From Kingella denitrificans ATCC 33394 (GTDB lineage: Bacteria > Pseudomonadota > Gammaproteobacteria > Burkholderiales > Neisseriaceae): a DNA stretch of 47,664 nt. The first letter of the stretch is position 1; each line of letters starts with the position of its first letter. The stretch lies in assembly GCF_000190695.1 (NCBI RefSeq), contig NZ_GL870929.1, positions 1,296,253-1,343,916 on the forward strand, given 5' to 3'. Of the stretch, positions 24,974 to 32,246 are shown in pieces. The notes under the pieces were generated by a model. That model did not search any database. It saw only the letters and a program-made list of their open reading frames with translations, and was not told the origin of the DNA. The position numbers were made by a program, and so were the translations under genes.

Positions 24974-24981
24974 AATTCCAA

Positions 24982-25015
24982 AACCCGAATCCGTTTTCAT
25001 GGATTCGGGTTTTTT
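24982..25015 (+). terminator. Intrinsic terminator of tRNA-Leu
   Basis: AACCCGAATCC (24982-24992) pairs with GGATTCGGGTT (25001-25011) around an 8-nt loop and runs into a T-tract. Unlike most terminators here it is not made from uptake sequences. Confidence 0.9.
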
Positions 25016-25156
25016 CATGGCAGGGCGCTCAAAAATCCGTCATTTGCAACACGCCGACAGGCCTGCTGTGGTACACTTCCATATAATCAAATCTGCCGCA
25101 ACGGCATGTGCAGGCTGCTTTGATTGACCCGTCCAACCAAAGGAAAAGGAAAAACG

Positions 25157-25534
25157 ATGAAACTCAAAACATTAGCATTCACGCTTGCCACTCTTGCACT
25201 CACTGCCTGCGGCACGTCCGCACCGCAACATGCGCAATCGGCACCCAGCAGCGCCGGTTCGTCTATGAAAGCCGAATGTTTGGGCTACGTTATGGACGCT
25301 TCCCTGCTCCAAACCTACAACAAACACTGCCCAAGCCGCCAATCCCGTCGCTTTGCCGCCGCCGCTGCCGCTGCCGAGGCCAGATTCGCTCAGCCAGCCT
25401 GCCGCAATCAAGTCTCTGACCGCGACATAGAATCCGCCGCCAGAACGATGATGAGCCATGTAAAAGAAGGCGAAAACGTCTGCGTCGCCGTCCGTCAGGA
25501 TGTTCAACGTGCCGCACAGCGATACAGCCGCTAA
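25157..25534 (+). CDS. Small lipoprotein, first of a paralogous pair
   Basis: The 125-residue product has a lipoprotein signal with lipobox LTAC (Cys at about 18), so it should be lipid-anchored in the envelope. The mature domain of about 95 residues is mostly helical and has four Cys (AECLGY, NKHCPS, PACRNQ, NVCVAV). This suggests two disulfides. The next gene has the same signal type, length and Cys layout, so they look like diverged duplicates. AAGGA six bases before the ATG supports the start. Function is unknown. Confidence 0.75.
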   Translation: MKLKTLAFTLATLALTACGTSAPQHAQSAPSSAGSSMKAECLGYVMDASLLQTYNKHCPSRQSRRFAAAAAAAEARFAQPACRNQVSDRDIESAARTMMSHVKEGENVCVAVRQDVQRAAQRYSR

Positions 25535-25625
25535 ATAAAACCGTGCAGGCTGCCTGAAACGCCGCAAATCAACAATGCGTTTCCAAGCAGCCTGCATTTT
25601 TTGTAGCCCACCAAAGGATAATCCC

Positions 25626-26018
25626 ATGCCATTCAAAACGCTGACCCTCACGCTTGCCGCACTCATGCTCGCCGCCTGCGGCACCACTTCCGCACCGCAA
25701 CAGGCAAACCGCGCGCCCCAAACCGGAAAGCAGCAATGCCTTGAAAGCTTGGCACCTGTACTCGAAGTGGCCGTCTATGCCGACTACTGCGTTCGCGGCG
25801 AACAACAGCGGCGGCCTTTTTTCGAGTTTGCCCGCCGAGCCCCCACGCAAGAACCCTTGGCCAGCTGCCGCGGCACGCTGACCGTGCAGGAAGCCGGTGC
25901 ATTGCGCGCACGGATAACCGCGCCTTATGCGGCCGACCCTGCCCGCCACTGCGCCGCCGTCCAAGGCAATATGCACCAACTCATGCGCCGCTACGGCATT
26001 ACCCCTGCCGCCCGATAA
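25626..26018 (+). CDS. Small lipoprotein, second of a paralogous pair
   Basis: The 130-residue product has lipobox LAAC and a helical mature domain with four Cys (QQCLES, DYCVRG, ASCRGT, RHCAAV) in the same order as its upstream neighbour. Sequence identity outside the signal is low, so duplication was not recent. AAGGA lies upstream of the ATG at 25626. The flanks carry the minor uptake-sequence form AGGCTGCCTGAA (after both genes) together with the main form. No function can be assigned. Confidence 0.75.
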   Translation: MPFKTLTLTLAALMLAACGTTSAPQQANRAPQTGKQQCLESLAPVLEVAVYADYCVRGEQQRRPFFEFARRAPTQEPLASCRGTLTVQEAGALRARITAPYAADPARHCAAVQGNMHQLMRRYGITPAAR

Positions 26019-26072
26019 ACCGCAGGCTGCCTGAAACGGCTTTCCGCCGCACCGAAAGCAGCCTGCACTTTT

Positions 26073-26360
26073 TCATTCCGCCCGATTGATTTCGGTTTCC
26101 AAGCGGATAAACGCGGCAATCATCGCCTGCCACACGGCTTCGGCCACATCGGGCGACAGCCCTGCGGCGGCGGCCTGTTCTCGGCGGGCGGCAATCACTT
26201 GGGCAACGCGGTCGGGCGCGGCCACGGCTTGCGCATCGCCGCGCGGTTTGAGCCGCCCCGCCTGTTCCACCAACGCCTGCCTTTTGGCGAGCAGCGCAAT
26301 GAGTTCGGCATCCAAGCCGTCTATGGCTTGGCGGACTTCGGTGAGGGTTTGCGGTAACAT
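26073..26360 (-). CDS. Chorismate mutase, AroQ-type single domain
   Basis: Chorismate mutase converts chorismate to prephenate for phenylalanine and tyrosine synthesis; the same fold is used by isochorismate-pyruvate lyase (PchB). The 95-residue all-helical protein has the N-terminal pattern LTEVRQAIDGLDAELIALLAKRQ. The catalytic-type Lys/Arg residues of helix 1 are present (RQAIDGLD, KRQALV), as is the RVAQVIAARREQAAAAGL motif. It is free-standing, not fused to prephenate dehydratase. GGAG eight bases upstream supports the ATG at 26360. A Correia-like element begins 16 bases upstream and may carry its promoter region. Mutase is more likely than lyase, since no siderophore genes are near. Confidence 0.8.
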   Translation of the reverse strand: MLPQTLTEVRQAIDGLDAELIALLAKRQALVEQAGRLKPRGDAQAVAAPDRVAQVIAARREQAAAAGLSPDVAEAVWQAMIAAFIRLETEINRAE

Positions 26361-26375
26361 GATTCGGTCTCCTAA

Positions 26376-26481
26376 TATAGTCGATTAAAATAAAAATGAG
26401 ACAAGGCGGCAAGCCGCAAGGCGTATAGGTAGTACGTCAAGGCGAGCCAACGCCGTATCATTGCAATTTTAATCGACTATA
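26376..26481. repeat. Correia-like (CREE/NEMIS) element, copy 1
   Basis: This 106-bp element has perfect 16-bp terminal inverted repeats, TATAGTCGATTAAAAT and its complement, with TA at both ends. Its inside (ACAAGGCGGCAAGCCGCAAG, then GTACGTCAAGGCGAGCCAAC) closely follows the Neisseria Correia consensus as I remember it. It has the length of the short class. It ends 16 bases before the chorismate mutase start. A second copy at 38108-38213, in reverse orientation, is about 91% identical. Confidence 0.85.
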
Positions 26482-26523
26482 AAATGAAAAAACACAGCGG
26501 CGGGCAACCCTGCCGCATCTAAT

Positions 26524-26569
26524 AAAAAGCAGCCTGCACCCCGTTGTTCAAAGTGCAGGCTGCTTTTTT
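26524..26569 (-). terminator. Inverted DUS terminator after hemB
   Basis: AAAAAGCAGCCTGCAC (24 to 39 within 26524-26539) pairs with GTGCAGGCTGCTTTTT around 26553-26568. It is ten bases beyond the hemB stop. Confidence 0.75.
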
Positions 26570-26578
26570 GCGCCTGAT

Positions 26579-27583
26579 TTATTTGCGCTGCAACTGCTCG
26601 GCAGCCTGCAAGGCAAAATACGTCAGAATGCCGTCCGCACCGGCGCGTTTGAAAGCGAGCAGGCTTTCCAGAATCACTTTATCGCCGTCCAGCCAGCCGT
26701 GTTCGATGGCCGCCTGCAACATGGCGTATTCGCCCGACACTTGGTAGGCATACGTCGGCACGCCGAATTCGTCTTTCACGCGGCGCACCACGTCCAGATA
26801 CGGCATGCCGGGTTTAACCATCACCATGTCCGCGCCTTCCTGCAAATCGAGCGCGACTTCGTGCAATGCTTCATCGCTGTTGGCGGGGTCTTGCTGGTAT
26901 TGGTCTTTGGTGGATTTGCCCAGATTGCCCGCACTGCCCACCGCGTCGCGGAACGGTCCGTAAAAGGCGGAGGCGTATTTGGCGGAATACGCCATGATGC
27001 GCGTGTGGATGTGGCCGTGCTGCTCCAAGGCTTGGCGGATGGCGCCGATTCTGCCGTCCATCATGTCGGATGGGGCGACGACTTGCGCGCCAGCTTCGGC
27101 ATGGCTCAATGCCTGTTTTATCAGCACTTCGATGGTTTCGTCATTCAATACGTAGCCCGTGTCGTCCGTCAAACCGTCTTGGCCGCTCAATGTGTAAGGA
27201 TCGAGCGCGACGTCGGTCATGATGCCCAATTCGGGAAACTCGCGGCGCAGCGTGCGCACGGCGGTCTGCACCAAGCCTTCGGGGTTGTAGGCTTCCTGCG
27301 CGTCGGCAGTTTTGTTTTGGGTGACGACGGGAAACAGCGCCAGCATGGGAATGCCCAGTTGTACGGCGCGTTCGGCGGTTTTGAGCAGCAAATCCAGGCT
27401 TTGGCGCTTAATGCCACGCATGGACGAGATTTCCTGCTCGCGGTTTTCGCCTTCCAGCACGAACACGGGGTAAATCAAATCGTCGGCGGTCAGGGTGTTT
27501 TCGCGCATCAGGCGGCGGGAAAAATCGTCGCGGCGCATACGGCGCATACGGGTCAGGGGGAGGTGTCGCGGTGGGAAGTTCAT
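26579..27583 (-). CDS. hemB: Delta-aminolevulinic acid dehydratase (porphobilinogen synthase)
   Basis: HemB joins two 5-aminolevulinate molecules into porphobilinogen for haem. The 334-residue protein is a TIM barrel with active-site Lys residues in AYSAKYASAFYGPFRDA and MVMVKPGMPYLDVV. The metal site reads DVALDPYTLSGQDG, where zinc enzymes have a Cys triplet. This is therefore the Cys-less, magnesium-dependent type. The start at 27583 (MNFPPRHLPLTRMRR) matches the family and has GAAAG upstream. It follows a TetR-type gene on the same strand, separated by a long-loop DUS pair. Confidence 0.95.
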   Translation of the reverse strand: MNFPPRHLPLTRMRRMRRDDFSRRLMRENTLTADDLIYPVFVLEGENREQEISSMRGIKRQSLDLLLKTAERAVQLGIPMLALFPVVTQNKTADAQEAYNPEGLVQTAVRTLRREFPELGIMTDVALDPYTLSGQDGLTDDTGYVLNDETIEVLIKQALSHAEAGAQVVAPSDMMDGRIGAIRQALEQHGHIHTRIMAYSAKYASAFYGPFRDAVGSAGNLGKSTKDQYQQDPANSDEALHEVALDLQEGADMVMVKPGMPYLDVVRRVKDEFGVPTYAYQVSGEYAMLQAAIEHGWLDGDKVILESLLAFKRAGADGILTYFALQAAEQLQRK

Positions 27584-27620
27584 GGCGTTTCTTTCGTGAG
27601 TCAATCATGTCAATCAAATG

Positions 27621-27679
27621 AAAAAGCAGCCTGCAACCGGTTCGAATGTTCATCGGGCATCGGGTGCAGGCTGCTTTTT
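27621..27679 (-). terminator. Inverted DUS pair after the TetR gene
   Basis: AAAAAGCAGCCTGCA (27621-27635) pairs with TGCAGGCTGCTTTTT (27665-27679) around a loop of about 29 nt. Its T-run overlaps the stop codon of the TetR gene. Confidence 0.6.
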
Positions 27680-28340
27680 ATCGTGCGGGCGCGGCGGGGC
27701 TCATATCGGCCATAATCCGGTCGAACTCTGCCAAATGCGCTTTTTGGATATACGGGCGCACCAGGCTCAATGTGCGGTACACCCCGCGCGATTGCGCCCG
27801 TTCGTCCAAACAGTTGTCTTGGTCCAGGCTGCGGTCGAAGTCGAACCAGTATTTGGTAATCAGCCACATATTGACCGACAAATCGCGAATGCCGATTTCG
27901 TCAATTTCGATAATGCCTTTTTCGTTCAATTTCCGCAGCAGCTTGATAATCAGCGGCGCCACGCGTTCGCGCGTGAATTGGTTGTGTTCGCCCAGCAGTT
28001 CGGTGCTGCGCATCAGCAGCGCGTTCACATCGCTGAACAAAAAGCGGTAGGCCCACAGCACGCGGTACACGCCGGCCATATACGTCGTCATTTTGGCAAT
28101 GTCATCCGGCAGCTCGGTTTGGGTCAGATACGTTTGCAATTCTTCGCTATACCGTTTGAACAACTGCACGACAATCTCGTCCTTATTGCCGAAATGGTAA
28201 TACAGGTTGCCGGGGCTGATGCCCAGATAGTTGGCGATGTGGTTGGTGCTGACATTGCGCTCGCCCTGCTCGTTGAACAGTTGCAGGCTGCTTTCGATAA
28301 TCCGCAAATAAGTGCCGCCGGGGCGTGTTTCTCTGCTCAT
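27678..28340 (-). CDS. TetR-family transcriptional regulator
   Basis: The 220-residue protein has the TetR N-terminal DNA-binding domain: GGTYLRIIESSLQLFNEQGE, then the helix-turn-helix VSTNHIANYLGISPGNLYYHF and KDEIV. The long helical C-terminal ligand domain has no recognisable ligand motif. It is rich in Leu, Arg and aromatic residues, as in regulators of lipid or envelope genes. The start at 28340 has AGGAA upstream; earlier in-frame codons read into a DUS. The neighbours are hemB and cdsA, and its targets cannot be read from the sequence. Confidence 0.85.
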   Translation of the reverse strand: MSRETRPGGTYLRIIESSLQLFNEQGERNVSTNHIANYLGISPGNLYYHFGNKDEIVVQLFKRYSEELQTYLTQTELPDDIAKMTTYMAGVYRVLWAYRFLFSDVNALLMRSTELLGEHNQFTRERVAPLIIKLLRKLNEKGIIEIDEIGIRDLSVNMWLITKYWFDFDRSLDQDNCLDERAQSRGVYRTLSLVRPYIQKAHLAEFDRIMADMSPAAPAR

Positions 28341-28391
28341 TTTAATATTTTTCCTGTTATTTTTTGATTTCATTGCCGATGGCCGCGCACA

Positions 28392-28408
28392 GTGCAGGCA
28401 GCCTGCAC
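28392..28408. repeat. Palindromic fused DUS between cdsA and the TetR gene
   Basis: GTGCAGGCAGCCTGCAC is a near-perfect 17-nt palindrome (central A) combining an exact AGCAGCC-type half site with its complement. It begins a few bases after the cdsA stop. Confidence 0.65.
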
Positions 28409-28413
28409 ACCGA

Positions 28414-29205
28414 TTAAGCCAACGCCAGCACCGCCGCATACACGCACACGGCGGCAATCAAGCTGTCGATACGGTCGAACACGCCGCCGTGCCCGGGCAG
28501 CAGGTTGCTGCTGTCTTTAATGCCGGCCGCACGTTTCAGCCAGCTTTCCAGCAAATCGCCGCCAATGCTCACCCACGTTAAAATGCAGGCTGCCGCCAAT
28601 GTGGCCGCCACGCCCGATTCCTGAAACAACCAGCCCATGTGCCGCGCCCACAGCGCATACACCAGCACCGCCGCCATGCCGCCGACCGCGCCTTCCCAGC
28701 TTTTTTTCGGGCTCAATACGGGGGCAAGGCGGTGTTTGCCGAAGGTGCGCCCCGCGAAATACGCGGCCGTATCGGCAATCCACACCACCGCCATTAAGGC
28801 CAGCAGGCTGCCTGCACCCTGCGTTTGCCGCAAATGCACCAGCGCAAACCACAGCGGCAGCATCAGCAGCCAGCCCACCGCCCAGCCGCGCGCATTGGCG
28901 GAAACGCGCCATTTGCCGCTCAGCCAGGCGGGCATGACCAGCAGCCAAAACGCGGCCACCGCCGCCCAAGCCAAAGGCGGCAGCTGCCAGCCGCCCAAAT
29001 ATGCCAGCCACAAAAAAAGTGCGGTGCCGACCAAATACGGAACCTGCTGCGTTTGGGCAATGCCTGCCATGCGGCCGTATTCCCACAGCGCCAGCAAAAC
29101 CATCAGTCCGCAAAACGCCGCCCACAGGCCGCTGCCTGCGGCAAACAGCATCAGCAGCATGAGCGGGATTAACACCAAGGCGGTAAGGATGCGTTGTTTC
29201 AACAT
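28414..29205 (-). CDS. cdsA: Phosphatidate cytidylyltransferase
   Basis: CdsA makes CDP-diacylglycerol from phosphatidic acid and CTP, the branch point of phospholipid synthesis, in the inner membrane. The 263-residue protein has several membrane helices. Its C-terminal family signature includes GGDLLESWLKRAAGIKDSSN and LLPGHGGVFDRIDS, with the catalytic Asp residues. The start at 29205 has GAGAG upstream. It follows uppS on the same strand, as in other Neisseriaceae. The dxr gene that usually continues this cluster is absent here. Confidence 0.95.
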   Translation of the reverse strand: MLKQRILTALVLIPLMLLMLFAAGSGLWAAFCGLMVLLALWEYGRMAGIAQTQQVPYLVGTALFLWLAYLGGWQLPPLAWAAVAAFWLLVMPAWLSGKWRVSANARGWAVGWLLMLPLWFALVHLRQTQGAGSLLALMAVVWIADTAAYFAGRTFGKHRLAPVLSPKKSWEGAVGGMAAVLVYALWARHMGWLFQESGVAATLAAACILTWVSIGGDLLESWLKRAAGIKDSSNLLPGHGGVFDRIDSLIAAVCVYAAVLALA

Positions 29206-29224
29206 AACTCTCTATCCGGAAAAG

Positions 29225-29240
29225 GTGCAGGCTGCTTTTT
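29225..29240. repeat. DUS overlapping the uppS stop codon
   Basis: GTGCAGGCTGCTTTTT at 29225-29240 is a single uptake sequence; its last two T bases are part of the uppS TAA stop (29239-29241). No second arm is present, so it should not terminate transcription into cdsA. Confidence 0.7.
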
Positions 29241-29994
29241 ACGGCGCGCGCTGCTGTTCGACAGGTAATTGCTCGGAAGTACGGCCGAAGCGGCGTTCGC
29301 GCTGCGCAAAAGACGACAGGGCGCGGTGAATGTGTTCTTCGTCAAAATCGGGCCACAAGGTATCGGTAAAATAAAATTCGGCGTATGCCATCTGCCAGAG
29401 CATGAAGTTGCTGATGCGCGTTTCGCCGCCGGTGCGGATAAACAAATCGGGTTCGGGCACATCGGCCAGCATGAGTTTGCCGCTCAAATCGCTTTCGGTG
29501 ATGTGCTGCACGCCCTCGGCAATTAAGGCATTGGCTGCCTGCAAAATATCCCAGCGGCCGCCGTAATCGGCTGCGATGGTGAGCGTGAGACCTGTGTTGC
29601 CGCGCGTCATTGCTTCGGCTTCGTCAATGCTGCGGCGCATGGCTTCGCTGAAACGGCTGCGGTCGCCGATGACGCGCAGGCGCATATTGTTTTGGTGCAT
29701 CTTCACGACACGCTTTTGCAGCGCCATTAAAAACAGGTTCATCAAAAACGATACTTCGTCTTCGGGACGGCGCCAGTTTTCCGTGGAAAAGGCAAACACG
29801 GTTAAAAAACGGACACCAGCGCGGTCGCACACGCGGCACATATTTTCCAAAACGTCCAGCCCTTTTTTGTGCCCCATCACGCGGGGCATGAAGCGTTTTT
29901 TCGCCCAGCGACCGTTGCCGTCCATAATCACGGCGACATGGTGCGGCACGGTGTGGTGTTCCGGAATGGTTTGCGTACTGCTGGGTGGTGTCAT
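29239..29994 (-). CDS. uppS: Undecaprenyl diphosphate synthase
   Basis: UppS extends farnesyl diphosphate with eight isoprene units to make the undecaprenyl carrier for peptidoglycan and O-antigen. The 251-residue protein has the substrate-binding motif VIMDGNGRWAKKR (Asp25), then GHKKG, FAFSTENWRRP and the late RTGGETRISNFMLWQMAYAE motif. The start at 29994 (MTPPSSTQ) is preferred over an ATG at 30018 because AAGG lies seven bases before it. A TATAAT on the minus strand at 30033-30038 marks a probable promoter, divergent from pyrH. Confidence 0.95.
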   Translation of the reverse strand: MTPPSSTQTIPEHHTVPHHVAVIMDGNGRWAKKRFMPRVMGHKKGLDVLENMCRVCDRAGVRFLTVFAFSTENWRRPEDEVSFLMNLFLMALQKRVVKMHQNNMRLRVIGDRSRFSEAMRRSIDEAEAMTRGNTGLTLTIAADYGGRWDILQAANALIAEGVQHITESDLSGKLMLADVPEPDLFIRTGGETRISNFMLWQMAYAEFYFTDTLWPDFDEEHIHRALSSFAQRERRFGRTSEQLPVEQQRAP

Positions 29995-30171
29995 GTGGAT
30001 ACCTTCGTGTTCAAACATGGGCAGAAGCGTTGATTATAACGGAAGTGAAGTGAATGCACTATACGGCTGTTTTTCATGTGCAGGCTGCTTTTTTCTGCCG
30101 CCGCAAGCATGAAGAATATCGGCAAATGGCGTATAATTGCCGCCGTTTTCTCCAAAACAAAGGGATTAAAA

Positions 30172-30888
30172 ATGAGCACTGTGCAATACCGCCGCGTTTT
30201 ATTGAAACTATCCGGCGAATCGCTGATGGGCAAAGACCCGTTCGGCATCAACCGCGACACCATCATGCAGACGGCGCGCCAAATCAAAGAAATTTCGGAT
30301 TTGGGCGTGGAAATCGCCATCGTGGTGGGTGGCGGCAACATTTTCCGTGGCGTGTCCGCACAAGCCGGCAGCATGGACAGGGCCACTGCCGACTATATGG
30401 GCATGCTGGCCACCGTCATGAACGCATTGGCATTGAAAGACGCGCTGGAAAGCATCGGCGCGAAAGCCCGCGTGCAGTCTGCTTTGGCCATGCAGCAAAT
30501 TGCCGAAACCTACACCCGCCCCAAAGCCATCCAATATCTGGAAGAAGGCAAAATCGTGATTTTCGCCGCTGGCACGGGTAACCCGTTCTTCACCACCGAC
30601 ACCGCCGCCGCCCTGCGCGGTGCCGAAATGGGCTGCAACGTCATGCTCAAAGCCACCAACGTGGACGGCATCTACACCGCCGACCCGCGCACCAACCCGA
30701 ATGCCACGCGCTATAAATCCGTTACCTTTGCCGAAGCCATCGACAAAAAACTGAAAGTGATGGACGCCACCGCATTCACCCTGTGCCAAGAGCAAAACCT
30801 GAACATCGTCGTGTTCGACATCCACAAAGAAAACGCGCTGCGCGATGTGGTACAGGGCAAAGACGAAGGCACGCTGGTGCATAACTAA
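30172..30888 (+). CDS. pyrH: Uridylate kinase
   Basis: PyrH phosphorylates UMP to UDP. The 238-residue protein has the family landmarks: RVLLKLSGESLMG at the N-terminus, IVVGGGNIFRG, MGMLATVMNALALKDALE, and GTGNPFFTTDTAAALRGAE. The ATG at 30172 has AAAGGGA upstream. TATAAT at 30132-30137 may be its -10 box, with a weak -35; a single DUS is at 30078-30092. It is followed by a DUS terminator and then frr. Confidence 0.96.
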   Translation: MSTVQYRRVLLKLSGESLMGKDPFGINRDTIMQTARQIKEISDLGVEIAIVVGGGNIFRGVSAQAGSMDRATADYMGMLATVMNALALKDALESIGAKARVQSALAMQQIAETYTRPKAIQYLEEGKIVIFAAGTGNPFFTTDTAAALRGAEMGCNVMLKATNVDGIYTADPRTNPNATRYKSVTFAEAIDKKLKVMDATAFTLCQEQNLNIVVFDIHKENALRDVVQGKDEGTLVHN

Positions 30889-30893
30889 CCCGC

Positions 30894-30938
30894 AAAAAGC
30901 AGCCTGCACTCCGAAAAACAAAGTGCAGGCTGCTTTTT
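30894..30938 (+). terminator. Inverted DUS terminator between pyrH and frr
   Basis: AAAAAGCAGCCTGCACT (30894-30910) pairs with AGTGCAGGCTGCTTTTT (30922-30938), six bases after the pyrH stop. It makes pyrH and frr separate units unless read-through occurs. Confidence 0.75.
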
Positions 30939-31032
30939 ATTGCCGCGCAACCCTTGCCGTTGCCGTGCAAACGCTTTACCATTAACCGTTTACTATTTCA
31001 TTCCACTATTAATATTGATTGAAGGACGACAC

Positions 31033-31590
31033 ATGATTAGCGACATTCAAAAAACCGCCGAAAACAAAATGCAGCGCTCGCTGGAAGTGCTGCGCGAAAA
31101 CCTGGCCAAAGTACGCACCGGCCGCGCCCACACCGGCCTGCTCGACCAAGTAACCGTCGAATACTGGGGCAGCGAAGTCCCCGTCAGCCAAGTGGGCAAC
31201 GTTACCCTGCTGGACGCACGCACCATCGGCGTCAAACCCTTTGAAAGCAACATGGCCGCCAAAATCGAAAAAGCCATCCGCGATTCCAACCTGGGCCTGA
31301 ACCCTTCGTCCGTGGGCGACTTAATCCGCGTCCCCATGCCCATGCTCACCGAAGAGCGCCGCAAAGACCTGATTAAAGTCGTGCGCGGCGAAGCCGAAGA
31401 CGGCCGCGTTTCCATCCGCAATGTGCGCCGCGATGCCAACGACCATGTGAAAAAACTGCTCAAAGACAAAGAAATCTCCGAAGACGAGGCACGCCGCGCC
31501 GAAGAATCCGTGCAAAAGCTGACCGACAAATACATTGCCGATGTCGATAAAATGCTGGCTGCCAAAGAAGAAGACCTGATGGCGATTTAA
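31033..31590 (+). CDS. frr: Ribosome recycling factor
   Basis: RRF splits post-termination ribosomes together with EF-G. The 185-residue protein has the standard length. Domain I shows LAKVRTGRAHTGLLDQV and the late RRDANDHVKKLLKDKEISEDE helix, and the domain II strand region is YWGSEVPVSQVGNVTL. AAGGAC precedes the ATG at 31033. Confidence 0.97.
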   Translation: MISDIQKTAENKMQRSLEVLRENLAKVRTGRAHTGLLDQVTVEYWGSEVPVSQVGNVTLLDARTIGVKPFESNMAAKIEKAIRDSNLGLNPSSVGDLIRVPMPMLTEERRKDLIKVVRGEAEDGRVSIRNVRRDANDHVKKLLKDKEISEDEARRAEESVQKLTDKYIADVDKMLAAKEEDLMAI

Positions 31591-31595
31591 AACCT

Positions 31596-31624
31596 TTGCA
31601 TAACAAGCACAAACCTTGTATAAT
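31596..31624 (+). promoter_or_regulatory. Promoter of rpmB-rpmG
   Basis: TTGCAT (31596-31601) and a perfect TATAAT (31619-31624) are separated by 17 bp, right after the frr stop. The leader to rpmB is about 150 nt, long for ribosomal protein genes, and contains the hairpin at 31672-31722. Confidence 0.7.
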
Positions 31625-31671
31625 TCGCCGTTTTCGCAGGCAAAACTTATTTTCCTGATAAGCATTTCAAC

Positions 31672-31722
31672 GGGCAATCCGCACTGAAATACAGCTAGGT
31701 CGTTGTAAGGATTGCCCTTTTT
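31672..31722 (+). terminator. Terminator-like hairpin in the rpmB leader
   Basis: GGGCAATCC (31672-31680) pairs perfectly with GGATTGCCC (31709-31717), followed directly by five T. The 28-nt loop has little obvious structure. It lies between the promoter and rpmB, so it may act as an attenuator for L28 and L33 expression. A smaller hairpin, TGCGG with CCGCA (31722-31738), follows at once and would be an alternative pairing. Confidence 0.55.
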
Positions 31723-31779
31723 GCGGCGGATGGCCGCAGTTTGTTTAACCCGTTTATTTTTAAAGTTTGGAGACCAATC

Positions 31780-32016
31780 ATGGCAAAAGTTTGCAAAATC
31801 ACCGGCAAACGCCCCGTGTCCGGCAACAACGTATCACATGCCAACAACAAAACCAAACGCCGTTTTTTGCCTAACCTGCAATCACGCCGTTTTTGGGTAG
31901 AGAGCGAAAACCGTTGGGTTCGCCTTCGTGTATCAAATGCTGCTTTGCGCACTATCGATAAAAACGGTATCGATGCCGTTTTGGCTGATTTGCGTGCACG
32001 CGGTGAAGCTATCTAA
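31780..32016 (+). CDS. rpmB: 50S ribosomal protein L28
   Basis: This is the 78-residue L28, with the typical N-terminus MAKVCKITGKRPVSGNNVSHANNKTKRR (given in part) and a basic, all-conserved length. GGAG precedes the ATG by seven bases. It is co-transcribed with rpmG, 17 bases downstream. Confidence 0.97.
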   Translation: MAKVCKITGKRPVSGNNVSHANNKTKRRFLPNLQSRRFWVESENRWVRLRVSNAALRTIDKNGIDAVLADLRARGEAI

Positions 32017-32033
32017 TTTAAAGGAATACGATT

Positions 32034-32189
32034 ATGCGCGATAAAATCAAATTGGAATCATCTGCCGGCACTGGTCATTTCTACACCACGACCAAAAACA
32101 AACGCACAATGCCCGGCAAATTGGAAATCAAAAAATTTGACCCTGTTGCCCGCAAGCACGTGATTTACAAAGAAACCAAATTGAAATAA
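32034..32189 (+). CDS. rpmG: 50S ribosomal protein L33
   Basis: This short gene encodes 51 residues beginning MRDKIKLESSAGTGHFYTT and ending HVIYKETKLK, matching bacterial L33. It lacks the Cys pairs of zinc-binding paralogues, so it is the Cys-free form. AAAGGA is placed ten bases before the ATG. An intrinsic terminator follows. Confidence 0.95.
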   Translation: MRDKIKLESSAGTGHFYTTTKNKRTMPGKLEIKKFDPVARKHVIYKETKLK

Positions 32190-32205
32190 TCCGGCTTCAA
32201 AAAAC

Positions 32206-32235
32206 AAATCCCTAGTCCGCAGACTAGGGATTTTC
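32206..32235 (+). terminator. Intrinsic terminator of rpmB-rpmG
   Basis: AAATCCCTAGTC (32206-32217) and GACTAGGGATTT (32222-32233) form a perfect 12-bp stem with loop CGCA, followed by T. It also lies downstream of the convergent membrane-protein gene and may serve both. Confidence 0.9.
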
Positions 32236-32246
32236 TTGTTGCCAAT

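Noticed and set aside
24780..24974. Minus-strand frame giving a protein with RVGLEPTHLAAGDFESPAS
   Set aside because: It is the reverse complement of the tRNA-Leu gene; this is a well-known false protein.
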